Source of the DNA: Psococerastis gibbosa
Lineage: Eukaryota > Arthropoda > Insecta > Psocodea > Psocidae
DNA: 64,000 nucleotides
Assembly (NCBI GenBank): GCA_963971405.1
Contig: OZ020491.1
Span: 27,675,019 to 27,739,018 of the forward strand
Direction of reading: 5' to 3'
Numbering within the stretch: the stretch's first letter is position 1; each line of letters starts with the position of its first letter. Positions 55,440-64,000 of this stretch are shown here, in pieces. The notes beneath the pieces were generated by a model. That model searched no databases and had not been told where the DNA came from. It saw only the letters and a list, made by a program, of their open reading frames with translations. The translations under genes and the position numbers were made by a program.

Positions 55440-55729
55440 ATAATAATAATAAAGTCTTCATTGAAAAAAAAATGTTTAGATAGGCCTAAGTCTACAATTA
55501 ATCTATACATTTCCTGCGAAATTCAGCTTTTTGCTAAGAACGTGGGGGTCTCCGATTCTTTATGGCAGGGAACCCCGACTATTTTAGCCAAATCGACGCC
55601 TATCTATATAATAATTCTTTAATGGTCCACTTCTGCGCAGTTTCGACAGTTTAGTAACCAGTTGATTTTTGCACGATGCAGATCCACTTGCGTAACGGGT
55701 TGTAACAGAAAACGTCAGTCCAGTTCGGG

Positions 55730-55738
55730 TATATATTT
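55730..55738 (+). promoter_or_regulatory. TATA-like box upstream of the eIF4A-like ORF
   Basis: TATATATTT lies 53 bp before the ATG at 55791. If used, the 5' leader would be about 25 nt. Chance occurrence is easy in AT-rich DNA. Confidence 0.3.
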
Positions 55739-55790
55739 GTGTTTCTGCTGTATTTAATAAGCTATTCATTTAATTACAAATATTCAAGAT

Positions 55791-56909
55791 ATGGAGCAGC
55801 AAAGTTTCGATGAAATGGGACTGGATGATGATCTTATTCAGCAATTGAAATCACTGTGCATTGACACTCCAACACCACTGCAAAAAGGTGCGATTCCAAC
55901 GTTCATGTCACGTCGAAATACTATAGTGCAGGCCGAAAGGTGCTCAGGGAAAATGTCGGCGCTCTGTATATTTCTTGTGCAAATAATCCAGCCTGGAATC
56001 CTTCGTAAGCCCCAAGCTGTTATTGCAGTGCCCACATGGGAGGAAGCACGCGAGATCTCATGGTGGCTCATGGCGCTTGGTGCCCCTATGAATATTACTT
56101 GTAACGAACCGAGCGAATCGGTTCGGGACCCGTTTGACGTGGAGAAACTCAGTAACGGGATTGACGTGGTTGTAGGAACTCCGAAATGGATTGAAATAAT
56201 AATGCGTAATGGTCTCTTATCCACAGATTTTGTTGATGTATTCGCCCTTGTTGAGACGCAGATGGTAAATGGTATGTTCAAGGAGGAAATTGACTTTATT
56301 CGTGCCAATTTGCCATTAGATGTTCAAGTGGTTTCATTGTCCCATAGCTTACCTGAGGATATATTGAACACTACAAGAAAATTCATTCCCACCCCCTTCC
56401 GTATAATGACCCTTTTTGATTTTGGGTTTGTTGACGATAAATTAGGTGGACTTAAACACTACTTGGTGTCTGCACCGGACAAGTTGGAAAAATTTCAAGA
56501 AATATGCAGAAAACTGAAGATTTGGCGTTATCATACGATTGTTTTTTGCAACACGAAAGCCGCCGTTGACGATGTTGCTCGATTTGCGGATACGCAGGGT
56601 TTTTTACCCCTAGCCATGCATGCTGGTACTAGTAAATCTGATCAGAAGCATCTTCTGAAGCGATTTTGCACGAAGTTCCGTCGGCTTCTGGTCATGACAG
56701 ATCTCTTTCCCCTTTGTCCTTTAACAAAACAACAAAAAATTATTATCAACTACGATGTACCGGCGAGATATAAGGATTATTTCCGTAGAACACGTTTATG
56801 TAAAAATAATCTCTTTATCATAAATTTGGTGTCTTCCGTAGAACTCCACCGAATGGTCGAACTTAAAGGGTTCTTCAACTTAAACTTGGAAGAATTAACG
56901 ATGGACTAG
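55791..56909 (+). CDS. eIF4A-like DEAD-box protein with degenerate catalytic motifs, 372 aa
   Basis: An intact single-exon frame. ATG has G at -3 and +4, and an in-frame TAA at 55758 rules out a longer start. It aligns with eIF4A through both RecA-like domains: Q motif TPTPLQKGAI (Q31); motif I is AERCSGKM (48-55), keeping GK but losing the final T; Ia is PTWEEA; Ib is TPKW (130-133); DEAD is replaced by VETQ (154-157); SAT by SHS (184-186); IV is IVFCNT (250-255); V keeps only TD (303-304), its R and G gone; NYDVP (320-324); motif VI HRIGR is replaced by FRRTR (331-335). The length is slightly under the usual roughly 400. ATP hydrolysis and unwinding are therefore unlikely. An unbroken frame amid decayed DNA suggests it is kept as a protein, perhaps a regulator or RNA/eIF4G binder. 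No introns, which fits an old retrocopy; no poly(A) tail or flanking duplication remains. Confidence 0.85.
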   Translation: MEQQSFDEMGLDDDLIQQLKSLCIDTPTPLQKGAIPTFMSRRNTIVQAERCSGKMSALCIFLVQIIQPGILRKPQAVIAVPTWEEAREISWWLMALGAPMNITCNEPSESVRDPFDVEKLSNGIDVVVGTPKWIEIIMRNGLLSTDFVDVFALVETQMVNGMFKEEIDFIRANLPLDVQVVSLSHSLPEDILNTTRKFIPTPFRIMTLFDFGFVDDKLGGLKHYLVSAPDKLEKFQEICRKLKIWRYHTIVFCNTKAAVDDVARFADTQGFLPLAMHAGTSKSDQKHLLKRFCTKFRRLLVMTDLFPLCPLTKQQKIIINYDVPARYKDYFRRTRLCKNNLFIINLVSSVELHRMVELKGFFNLNLEELTMD

Positions 56910-57037
56910 TCTTCGCCATTTATTTGCAGCCATGTTGTAGGCTGAGTTTGAGTGGCATATTTCTTCGAGACCCTGTTTTAACTGTTTCTTTAAGTTTTTA
57001 ACTAGTGACGACTGGTGTATTTGAACCTAATGTCTTA

Positions 57038-57384
57038 AGAGTGTACGTCCCGTAGGAAATAGGTACCCCTAAATCCGTTGTTTTCTCAGGTTTCTTATTT
57101 TTTTTATTTAGTTAACAAAGCAGGATTTTAAAAATTTGGCTCATTGTAGCAGACTACTTTATTTATCATATAATAGGGTATTTTTAATTTTTGGTACTGT
57201 AGCTTTTTCATAAAAATGATTGAGAGCTAAAATTTCGTGTCCCCAATAATACCCTATTACATGATGCATAATGTAGTCTTCTACAACTTAAATTGAAATA
57301 ATTTTAATAACTTGCATAGTTATTTAAATAATAAGTAAAAATAAATATTAAATTTCGGTCTGCCAATTTCCTACGGTACACTCT
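57038..57384. mobile_element. Foldback MITE, TA type
   Basis: Starts AGAGTGTACGTCCCGTAGGA, ends TCCTACGGTACACTCT, with TA on both sides. It begins 128 bp after the stop of the eIF4A-like ORF. 57385-57835 is AT-rich without other features. Confidence 0.8.
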
Positions 57385-57835
57385 TATGGAAAATTTTGTA
57401 TTTTATATTAACTTTCCATAGTCTCTGGAACAAGTTAATAATAAATTTCGTCAAAATGACTCTAAGAACTATTTTTTTTTTAATTTGGAAAATTGTTTTA
57501 AAATGTAAACACGATTTTCTTACAAAATTAAAATCTGCCAAATTTGTCCGTAGGTAATCGATAAGTGACTCAACTTTTAATTTAACATGCTCCTACTATA
57601 ACTCTTGCTCTCTATGTTCTTATACATCAACTTAGAATAATTTTATACTTAATTTGTTCTCAATTTCATATTTAGCATGTTTTCATTTCATATTGCCTTA
57701 AATAGTGTTTTAAATTTCATTTTACAATACTCCAATAAAATACTACTACTACTGAATAGTAAAATCTCATTGCAAGAATGTAGCATGCTTTGCGTAATTT
57801 CCTAAATTTGAGTTAACCTCTAATCTTTCAATACT

Positions 57836-58213
57836 TAAAAGTGTACGTCCCATAGGAAAAAGATAGGTAACCCAAAATCTATTGTTTTTACAGACTTCCT
57901 ATTTTTTGCTTAATTAACAAAGCAAGAAATTAAAGATTTGGGTCATTAAAGCTTTGGAAGGCTACTTCATGAAGCATATAATTAATGGGGTGTTTTTAAT
58001 TTTTGATACCGTAGCTTTTTCATAAAAATGAGTGAGGGCTAAAATTTCATGTAAAATAGATAAATGAAAAAACTGCAAAATAAAAAATTAATAATACCCT
58101 ATTATGTGCTGCATAAATTAGTCTTCTACAGCTTAAATGATCCAATATTTTATTAACTTGCATAAGTTAATTAAATAAAAAATAAGATGTATTAAATTTT
58201 GGGCTGCCAATTT
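57836..58213. mobile_element. Foldback MITE, TA type, worn ends
   Basis: Left AAGTGTACGTCCCATAGGAA, right CTTACGGGACGCACGCTCTG, with the same palindromic interior (TAGTCTTCTACAGCTTAAAT). Confidence 0.72.
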
Positions 58214-58223
58214 CTTACGGGAC

Positions 58224-58549
58224 GCACGCTCTGAAGGGGATATGTAGAAAATAGACACCCATTGAAGATTTACTGACTTTTTATTGTTTATTTAATTAGC
58301 AAAGCAATATTGAAGAAATGCCTCATTTAAGTTGTAGAAGACTAATTCATGCATTGTACTATAGATAAGTTTCATTTTTGGTACTACAGTTCGTTCAGGA
58401 AAATTATTGGGGATAAAACTAGTAGCCTACACCAAAAATTTAACACTATCATACGATACATGAATTAATTAATCAAATCTTTAATAACGTGCTTATAATT
58501 AAATTTAAAAAATCATTTAATTTTGGTGTGTCAATTTTCTACATCCTTT
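58224..58549. mobile_element. Foldback MITE, variant subfamily, adjacent to the previous one
   Basis: Left GGGATATGTAGAAAATAGAC, right GTCAATTTTCTACATCC. It abuts the preceding copy within about 10 bp. 58550-58885 has no named feature. Confidence 0.68.
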
Positions 58550-58887
58550 TAAGCTGTGTTTTATATATATACTGTATATGGTATATAGTTGTAAATCACT
58601 TGAAACAGTTTGTATATACTGTATGTAACCATAGTACCTTGAACTGATTTCATTAATTTAACTGTAATCTTGTGGTGTCATTGTACTTTATAGCTACTAC
58701 CTGCATTACCATTTAACATTACTACCTGATTCAGGACTTGTAATATACATATGTACACTAATATGCAATACTTTGTATCTACTTCACGTCGAATCGTTTT
58801 ATTATGTGACTGGTGTTTTATTATTACTGTAATTTAATTAAAACTCCTCATTCAATGTTCAAATTACTTTCATTTTGACTTTGACTT

Positions 58888-58965
58888 TTTTGTTTGTTCT
58901 ATTACCAAGCTACCTAGCGGAGTTACGGCTGTATAAGGCTCTATCGGCCCCCGAGAAAAGCCAGT
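58888..58965 (-). mobile_element. SINE-A tail fragment
   Basis: GTTCTATTACCAAGCTACCT and CGGAGTTACGGCTGTATAAG from the 3' end of the family; the head is missing. Confidence 0.6.
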
Positions 58966-59202
58966 GAAAACTAATATAAATAAAATATATAAATAAATAT
59001 AAAATACACTAGCCACGTAAAACAAACACAAATAGTTACCGTAGTATGGAACCGCCCCCCCCTCCCCTTCGAGAAGTATTTTTGGGTCCGCCCTTGTAAT
59101 AATGTCACATGACTCTTTGGGGTTTGTTTACAATAATTTAATCCTATTCCACTAATCTGTGATCAGCATAGTAGAGCAAATTATAGCAATTATTTTTATT
59201 AT

Positions 59203-59680
59203 TGCTTTCCAATTTATACGTAGTATAAGGAAAGCTTTGTGATGGCCGAAATTTTCGGTTCCGAGATTTCAACGGATTTACACGTTTTGAGGTCCCAGGA
59301 ACCCCAAAAATGTGGTTTTTACGAAATGTCTGTCTGTCTGTATGCATGTCTGTCTGTCTGTGCGTCGATTTCTGGGCAAACTACTCGGTCGATTTTGATG
59401 AAATTTTGCATGTAGGTTTACAAAAATCATAACTCGGGACCATTTTTTAAATTTAGGGCTAACTCAATTTAGGGGGGTTTTATTCTCAAAAAACTCCAAA
59501 AAAAATTATAAAAAATTTATTTCGCAAAAATGGCTCCTACGATTTCTTTTAAATTCACATATATTGTAGCTGTTATTAATGTTGATAAAATGCGGGGGGT
59601 TGCTTGCCCCTTGATAGTTTGATTCTGGGGTTAAAAAAATAAAAATAACTAAATTTTCATGAAAAATGACTAAAAAAAAG
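59203..59680 (+). mobile_element. Helentron/HINE-like element, 3'-truncated copy D12
   Basis: Intact 5' hairpin and (CTGT)n array with an interruption (TATGCATG). It breaks off near GAAAAATGACTAAAAAAAAG. 59690-59980 has no named feature. Confidence 0.75.
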
Positions 59681-59984
59681 TAACTGTAATAGATATTTCA
59701 AACAAATTACTTGTGGGAAAAGTGTTTGGTTTCTTATGTATAATTTTATAATAACGAATATAAAAAATATAAAAAATTATTTTTTATCTTAAACCTGGGA
59801 TTTAAAATGTAAACAAGATGATTTTAGAATGGAAGAAAGTGCTATTCAAAATAGTTGTGCTTACATTTTTAACCTAAATAATTAAGCAAATACTAAACAG
59901 CATAGTAGGCCCTCAGGAAGGGGTTTCCATGTGTCCTCCCTTATCCACGTGACAACCTTTTTCTGCGTTATTACCTAAGAAATA

Positions 59985-60402
59985 GGGGCATTCACTGTGT
60001 GTGGTTTACCCTAAGGGAAAGTAGGAAACCGAGGGAATGGAAAATAGAACTCCAGTTTTATACGTAAAAAAATAATGTCATATTACCCAACCGGTAGGTT
60101 GGGGAACTGCACTTGGGGAATCAAAAAAGGCCACATTTGTTGTTGTTTTTTTTTTTTTTTTTTGAAATTTTGCGTTTTATTTTTATTTAATTTTTAAAAA
60201 AATGAGCTCCATGACAGAAATTAATAGGAAACATGTGGCAAGAGGTGGACTACAGTAAATGTCCATAAGTTAATAGCCAAAGGCAAAGAAACTTTAGAAG
60301 TAAATTAGGTTCGGTTTTTGATTTTATATTTCTACGGTTGGCAGAGGTATCCTCACGGTGAGCTATTTCTGTATTTTCCCATTTTCCCTATTTCTACCAT
60401 CC
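59985..60402. mobile_element. Relative of the 16752 MITE in opposite orientation
   Basis: Starts GGGGCATTCACTGTGTGTGG. The interior matches the complement of 16752-17062 (GTTGGGGAACTGCACTTGGG, ACATGTGGCAAGAGGTGGAC). The far end is rearranged around 60330-60402, with no clean terminus. A long T run is at 60147-60163. Confidence 0.65.
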
Positions 60403-60655
60403 CGTGGCTGGAGACCGTTATCAATATGGCTGCTAGTGTAGCCTGCACAAGATAAGTACAGAGTTTTTGACCGGGCCCAGGTATCCGTTCTGCTATGCTG
60501 CAATGTATAATAATACTTCGATATTTTTTGCGTTGGTACTTATCTCTGATAGTTGGCTTATGGTTAACGGGTGCCTCGTAAGGCATATTATGGCTCCCGC
60601 CGCTCCAGTTAATATATTTCTATGATTTCTACAGTGGTTTCTATTTCTTTCACAG

Positions 60656-60766
60656 CCAAATGTTTTGACGAGCAGATGCAATGTTCCGACTTGAAATGCA
60701 TCGACTCCTTCCGTCGTTGCGACGGGCATGACGATTGCTCAGATGGCGCAGATGAAAAGGAATGCC
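60656..60766 (+). CDS. Exon encoding one complete LDL-receptor class A module
   Basis: A pyrimidine-rich acceptor (CTATTTCTTTCACAG) precedes and GTAAGT follows. The 111-nt exon is phase 1 at both ends, the signature of shuffled LDLa modules. It encodes six cysteines spaced 6-4-6-5-8, with the calcium-binding core CDGHDDCSDGADE close to the canonical CDG..DC.D.SDE. The usual hydrophobic residue after the third cysteine is present (CID). LDLa modules bind ligands, often lipoproteins, outside the cell. The phase allows a direct join to the signal-peptide exon at 17685, placing this as the first module after the leader, as in LDLR, VLDLR, lipophorin or vitellogenin receptors. Further exons should lie beyond the window. 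Which family it belongs to is not decidable here. Confidence 0.85.
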
Positions 60767-60802
60767 GTAAGTAATTTTTTTTTTTAAATAAGTTAAAGCC
60801 AC

Positions 60803-60934
60803 TGGTCAATATTCCGTCATTTGTGATTAAAAAAGTTGAGATTTTTGTTTTAAGAAAACTATTATGTATATAAGTTAAGTATTTAAAACGAAAATCTCAA
60901 CTTTTTATAATCACTAATGACGGAATATTGACCA
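60803..60934. mobile_element. Short hairpin MITE just past the LDLa donor site
   Basis: Arms of about 50 bp, TGGTCAATATTCCGTCATT and its complement, pair almost perfectly and are separated by about 30 bp. It begins 30 nt after the GTAAGT. No target duplication is visible. Confidence 0.82.
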
Positions 60935-61023
60935 GGTTAGGTTATCCAACTAATGCAGTGGACCCAGAAATAATTTTAATTATTTAATTTTGTTTGTTCT
61001 TATTAATAATTTTTTATTGGAGT

Positions 61024-61619
61024 CATGGCCGTGCCCCGGTTTTGATTTCGGGGGGGGGGGGGGTCAAATTTTTGAAGTTATACTTCTTTACGATCGAGAG
61101 TGAATTTTGAGGATGGGCGCGCAGTTCACTGAAAAGTTCACAGAAAAAGTTTACAAAATGAAGCTGCCATCTTGTACCCGTGTTTTAGTTCTATATCCGT
61201 ACGATATAAATCAAAATATTTGTATTTAATATAATTAATAACACTAAATATTATTAAATTATTACTGTTAAATATTTATTAATACCTAACCTGGTTATTT
61301 AATATTTACAAAATAAAGAAATAAATTTAATAAAAAGTTTGTGATAAAAATTACAATTGAGCGTTAAATGTGTTTTAGTTCTATCCGTACGTATTTTTAT
61401 TTTTAATGATGGCAAAGAAGTATAACTTCTCATACATTAGTACATAAGTACACCCACTTTTTGGTAGGTTATATAGAACGCAGTACCTTACAGTTTTTTT
61501 AACGTAATTTATTAATGAGTTAATGGATGAATTCTTCAAACAATACAGGTTTACATTTAAAAAAATATTTCAGGGGGGGGGGTCCGGACCCTTGGACCAC
61601 CCCCCTGGGCACGGCCATG
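61024..61619. mobile_element. hAT MITE, 596 bp, with 8-bp TSD
   Basis: Starts CATGGCCGTGCCC and ends GGGCACGGCCATG. Identical 8-bp flanks ATTGGAGT lie at 61016-61023 and 61620-61627. G runs sit just inside both ends. The interior is AT-rich, contains GTTTTAGTTCTAT twice, and has no ORF. Confidence 0.92.
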
Positions 61620-61685
61620 ATTGGAGTTGCTGTAATAATGTTTTGCACCTGTGCATGTTATACTAAAAATTATGATTCCAATTTA

Positions 61686-62732
61686 AGAGTGTACGTCCCG
61701 TAGGAAATTGGCAGCCTGAATTTTAATACTTCTTATTTTTTATTTAATAAACTAACAAGTTATTAAAGATTTGTCTCATTTAAGTTGTAGAATATTTATA
61801 CTTCGTGTATAGTAGGGTTCTATTAATTTTTGATTTTGTAGTTTTTTCATGGTAATCTAATTTAAGTAAAATTTTAGCCCTCAAGAATTTATATGAAAAA
61901 GCTAAGGTACCAAAAATTAAAATTCCTATTATATACATGAAATAGTCTTCTACAACTTAAATGAGCCAAATCTTTAATAATTTTTACAATACAATACAAT
62001 ATATATTTCAGTTAAATTATGCAATACAAGTAAAGTATAAGATAAAATCGTCAGTATATCGTCAAAATCAGGTAGTTCTGTCATTGTCATTGTCATTGTG
62101 CTAGTGCCTCAGTGACAGTGTAGAAAGCTTTCTCTAAGAGATGGTTTCTAAGCAATTTAGGGAAGTTAGAAGCATTTCTCGCCGCTCTCAGTTCAATCGG
62201 GAGTTTTTTAAGGTAGGCGAAACCTTGTAGTATAGGATCCAGTCGCTCACACTAGGCTGTGCGTGGCGCTGGCCTTACAAGGTCTCCCCGTTGCCTCGTG
62301 TTGTAGGTGTGAGTGTCCCCGTTTTATTTAAATGTCCTCCACACCTCAGGCTTTAAGATATGTAAAATGCATCTAAATATGTACAGACTTGGGGCTGTCA
62401 TGATTTTTAATGATTTGAAGTGAGAGCGACTACTGTCACGAGGTCCCAGTCTTAGCATGTAGCGCACTCCCCTCTTTTGAAGCCTGAGTACAGCGTCCAT
62501 GTTCCCTACGGAAGTCCCTCCCCAGGCCAATATGCCGTAGTTTATATGGCTCATTACAAGTGAGTGGTAAGCCTGGAGAGTTACCTCCGGAGGACACACA
62601 GAGCTAAGGCGCCTGACTACAAAGAGGCCACTATTTAGTTTTTTTAATAGCTCAGCCATTTGCTTAGTTAATAAAATAAAAATAAGAAATCTAAAATTTC
62701 GGGCTGCCGATTTCCTACGGGACGTCCACTCT
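61686..62732. mobile_element. Foldback MITE, TA type, split by a LINE
   Basis: Left half 61686 to about 62012 (AGAGTGTACGTCCCGTAGGA), right end at about 62655-62732 (CTACGGGACGTCCACTCT), with TA on both sides. The intervening sequence is a non-LTR retrotransposon. Intact relatives show the uninterrupted junction AATAACTTGCTTAGTTAAT. Confidence 0.8.
62013..62659 (-). pseudogene. 5'-truncated non-LTR retrotransposon: reverse-transcriptase C-terminal region
   Basis: The minus strand encodes LLKKLNSGLFVVRRLSSVCP, HSLVMSHINYGILAWGGTS, LRLQKRGVRYMLRLGPRDS and HFKSLKIMTAPSLYIF, the conserved thumb and post-RT region of Jockey/CR1-like LINEs. After a frameshift near 62340 it continues as DPILQGFAYLKKLPIELR and LEKAFYTVTEALAQ, then a stop near 62105 and a 3' tail with ACAATACAATACAAT. 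The 3' part matches 8340-8660. It is inactive. It lies inside a foldback MITE, so it inserted later. Confidence 0.82.
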
Positions 62733-62734
62733 TA

Positions 62735-63525
62735 AGAGGAACCTAACACGCTTTTTAACTTAAATGAATGAATTGAATTAATTCGAGGCTTTCGAGCACT
62801 ATTCATAAAATTTTTGGACATTTTTATTTATTTTGTTTGCTTCTTGCACACATCTCGATAATACGATTGCCGTACAGCACAAACTAGGCATGGTTTCTTT
62901 CTTTTCGAGATACCGTATTGAAAAAAATGCGTTTAATTATATTTTGATTAAATTGTAATCAGAGTATTTACAAATTATGAGTACAGTAGATAATTATGGA
63001 AGAATTGATGCGCTACTTCCTGTAAAATTTGACTTTATTTTGATTTGTACATAAAACAGATGTACTGTATTTTGGGCATTGCGTTTTTTTTGGACGTGGG
63101 TCAGACAGAAAAAGACTTCCCAGTCTTAAAGTCTCGCCCCGTAAATAAAAGACGTTTATTATTATTATTAGTATTATTACAGCCCGCGACAAGTTAATTA
63201 ACTTGGGGCCCACTGAATTTTTGTATTACAATGGTACAACCCTTGAGCATTGAAGTTGGACCACCCTGTATTTTAAGAATGTTAATTTTGTTTGAAATTT
63301 TTTTCAATTTAATTTGAAAAAAAACTACATATATGGGTGGACAGAGGCATCATTCCTTTATAGAATTTCAGAAACTGAGTTCCTTCGCGTTGATACATAC
63401 CAATCATACCATATTTCTTCAAGGGGATGATCCTTATACGTAAAGATAAATCCATCTTCATTCCTTTCGTCATGGTATTGAATCTATTTTTTAATGTATA
63501 ATTTAGCATATTTTTATTTTTATTT
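62735..63525. other. Stretch without assignable genes
   Basis: Short (TTA)n at 63157-63180. Otherwise AT-rich with no supported frame or repeat. Confidence 0.4.
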
Positions 63526-63528
63526 ATT

Positions 63529-63715
63529 GACTTTTGCTCTATTACTAAGCCAACCTAGCGGAGTTAGGGCTATAAAGCCCTCTCTTACAATAAACTAGGA
63601 AAGCCCGGGACCACCTAGCTGCTTTACATGCCCTCCGAAACATGGGCAGAAAATGTAACTCGAACCCAAAACCTTTCGCATGAAATTCGGAGTCTGTACC
63701 ACTACCCTACATGTC
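63529..63715 (-). mobile_element. SINE-A copy
   Basis: Minus strand from GACATGTAGGGTAGTGGTAC to the tail. A deletion removes part of the B-box region (near 63655). 63716-64000 has no named feature. Confidence 0.8.
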
Positions 63716-64000
63716 GTGATACATATCTCTCTGTGGAAAGACGGACGAGTTGTTCTAAGAATGAACTGAGTATAAAAAGAAATAATTACGGACTTTTTAC
63801 AGCTTTTTGCAAGCGGTCCTACTTCATTGTCGTCACAGTGTTTTCTTCATACACCATTAATTTAAAAATGGTATAGACACATAGTTTAGTGTTTATCTCT
63901 GAAATTCTATAAAGGAATAATGCCTCTATCAACCCACATCCGTAGTTTATTCAGAATTAGAATTATGAAAAAATGCCAAAGCAATTTTTTTTTTTGTTTA

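Noticed and set aside
55838-56308. 156-codon ORF antisense to the eIF4A-like gene
   Set aside because: It is the shadow of the sense frame. The sense strand carries the clear family alignment, and the antisense product shows no recognisable motif.
1-64000. CRISPR array or bacterial operons
   Set aside because: Repeats are transposons or contiguous tandem units without unique spacers, and gene structure is eukaryotic.

Overview
The window looks like gene-poor, AT-rich, repeat-saturated nuclear DNA from an invertebrate animal. Supporting this are spliceosomal introns with GT-AG borders, an LDL-receptor class A module, tRNA-derived SINEs, several non-LTR retrotransposon families, and many small DNA transposons with clean target-site duplications. 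An arthropod, perhaps a crustacean, is my best guess, from the style of the retrotransposon tails and an interspersed-repeat motif near 13.8 kb. I cannot name the species.

Two genic signals stand out. (1) A split gene on the + strand. A first coding exon (17685-17778) encodes a signal peptide and ends in a phase-1 donor. A 111-bp phase 1-1 exon (60656-60766) encodes one complete LDLa module. The two join in frame and mirror the exon layout of LDLR-family genes. If they belong together, about 43 kb of this window is one intron. (2) Nested inside that interval on the same strand is an uninterrupted, intronless 372-codon ORF (55791-56909). It aligns end to end with eIF4A-type DEAD-box helicases but has lost nearly every catalytic motif. 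It is the only long, clean, non-transposon ORF in the window and the best candidate for something undescribed.

Layout: 0-5 kb, a 143-bp tandem array, a hAT MITE, a Helentron-like element and a PIF-like MITE. 5-17 kb, SINEs, a tRNA-like tandem array, LINE remnants and local duplications. 17.7 kb, signal-peptide exon. 18-55 kb, the putative intron, packed with about a dozen copies of a tRNA-derived SINE (SINE-A), a second SINE family (SINE-B), about a dozen copies or fragments of a roughly 850-bp element with Helentron/HINE architecture, PIF-, hAT- and Tc1/mariner-type MITEs, and truncated reverse-transcriptase tails. 55.8-56.9 kb, the eIF4A-like ORF. 57-62.7 kb, a cluster of TA-flanked foldback MITEs, the LDLa exon with a hairpin MITE 30 nt past its donor, a hAT MITE and a LINE nested in a MITE. 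63-64 kb, a last SINE.

Most other open frames are chance frames or parts of repeats. Several nested insertions reveal the pre-insertion site, so target-site behaviour could be read directly for several families. Nothing suggests bacterial operons, CRISPR arrays or viruses.
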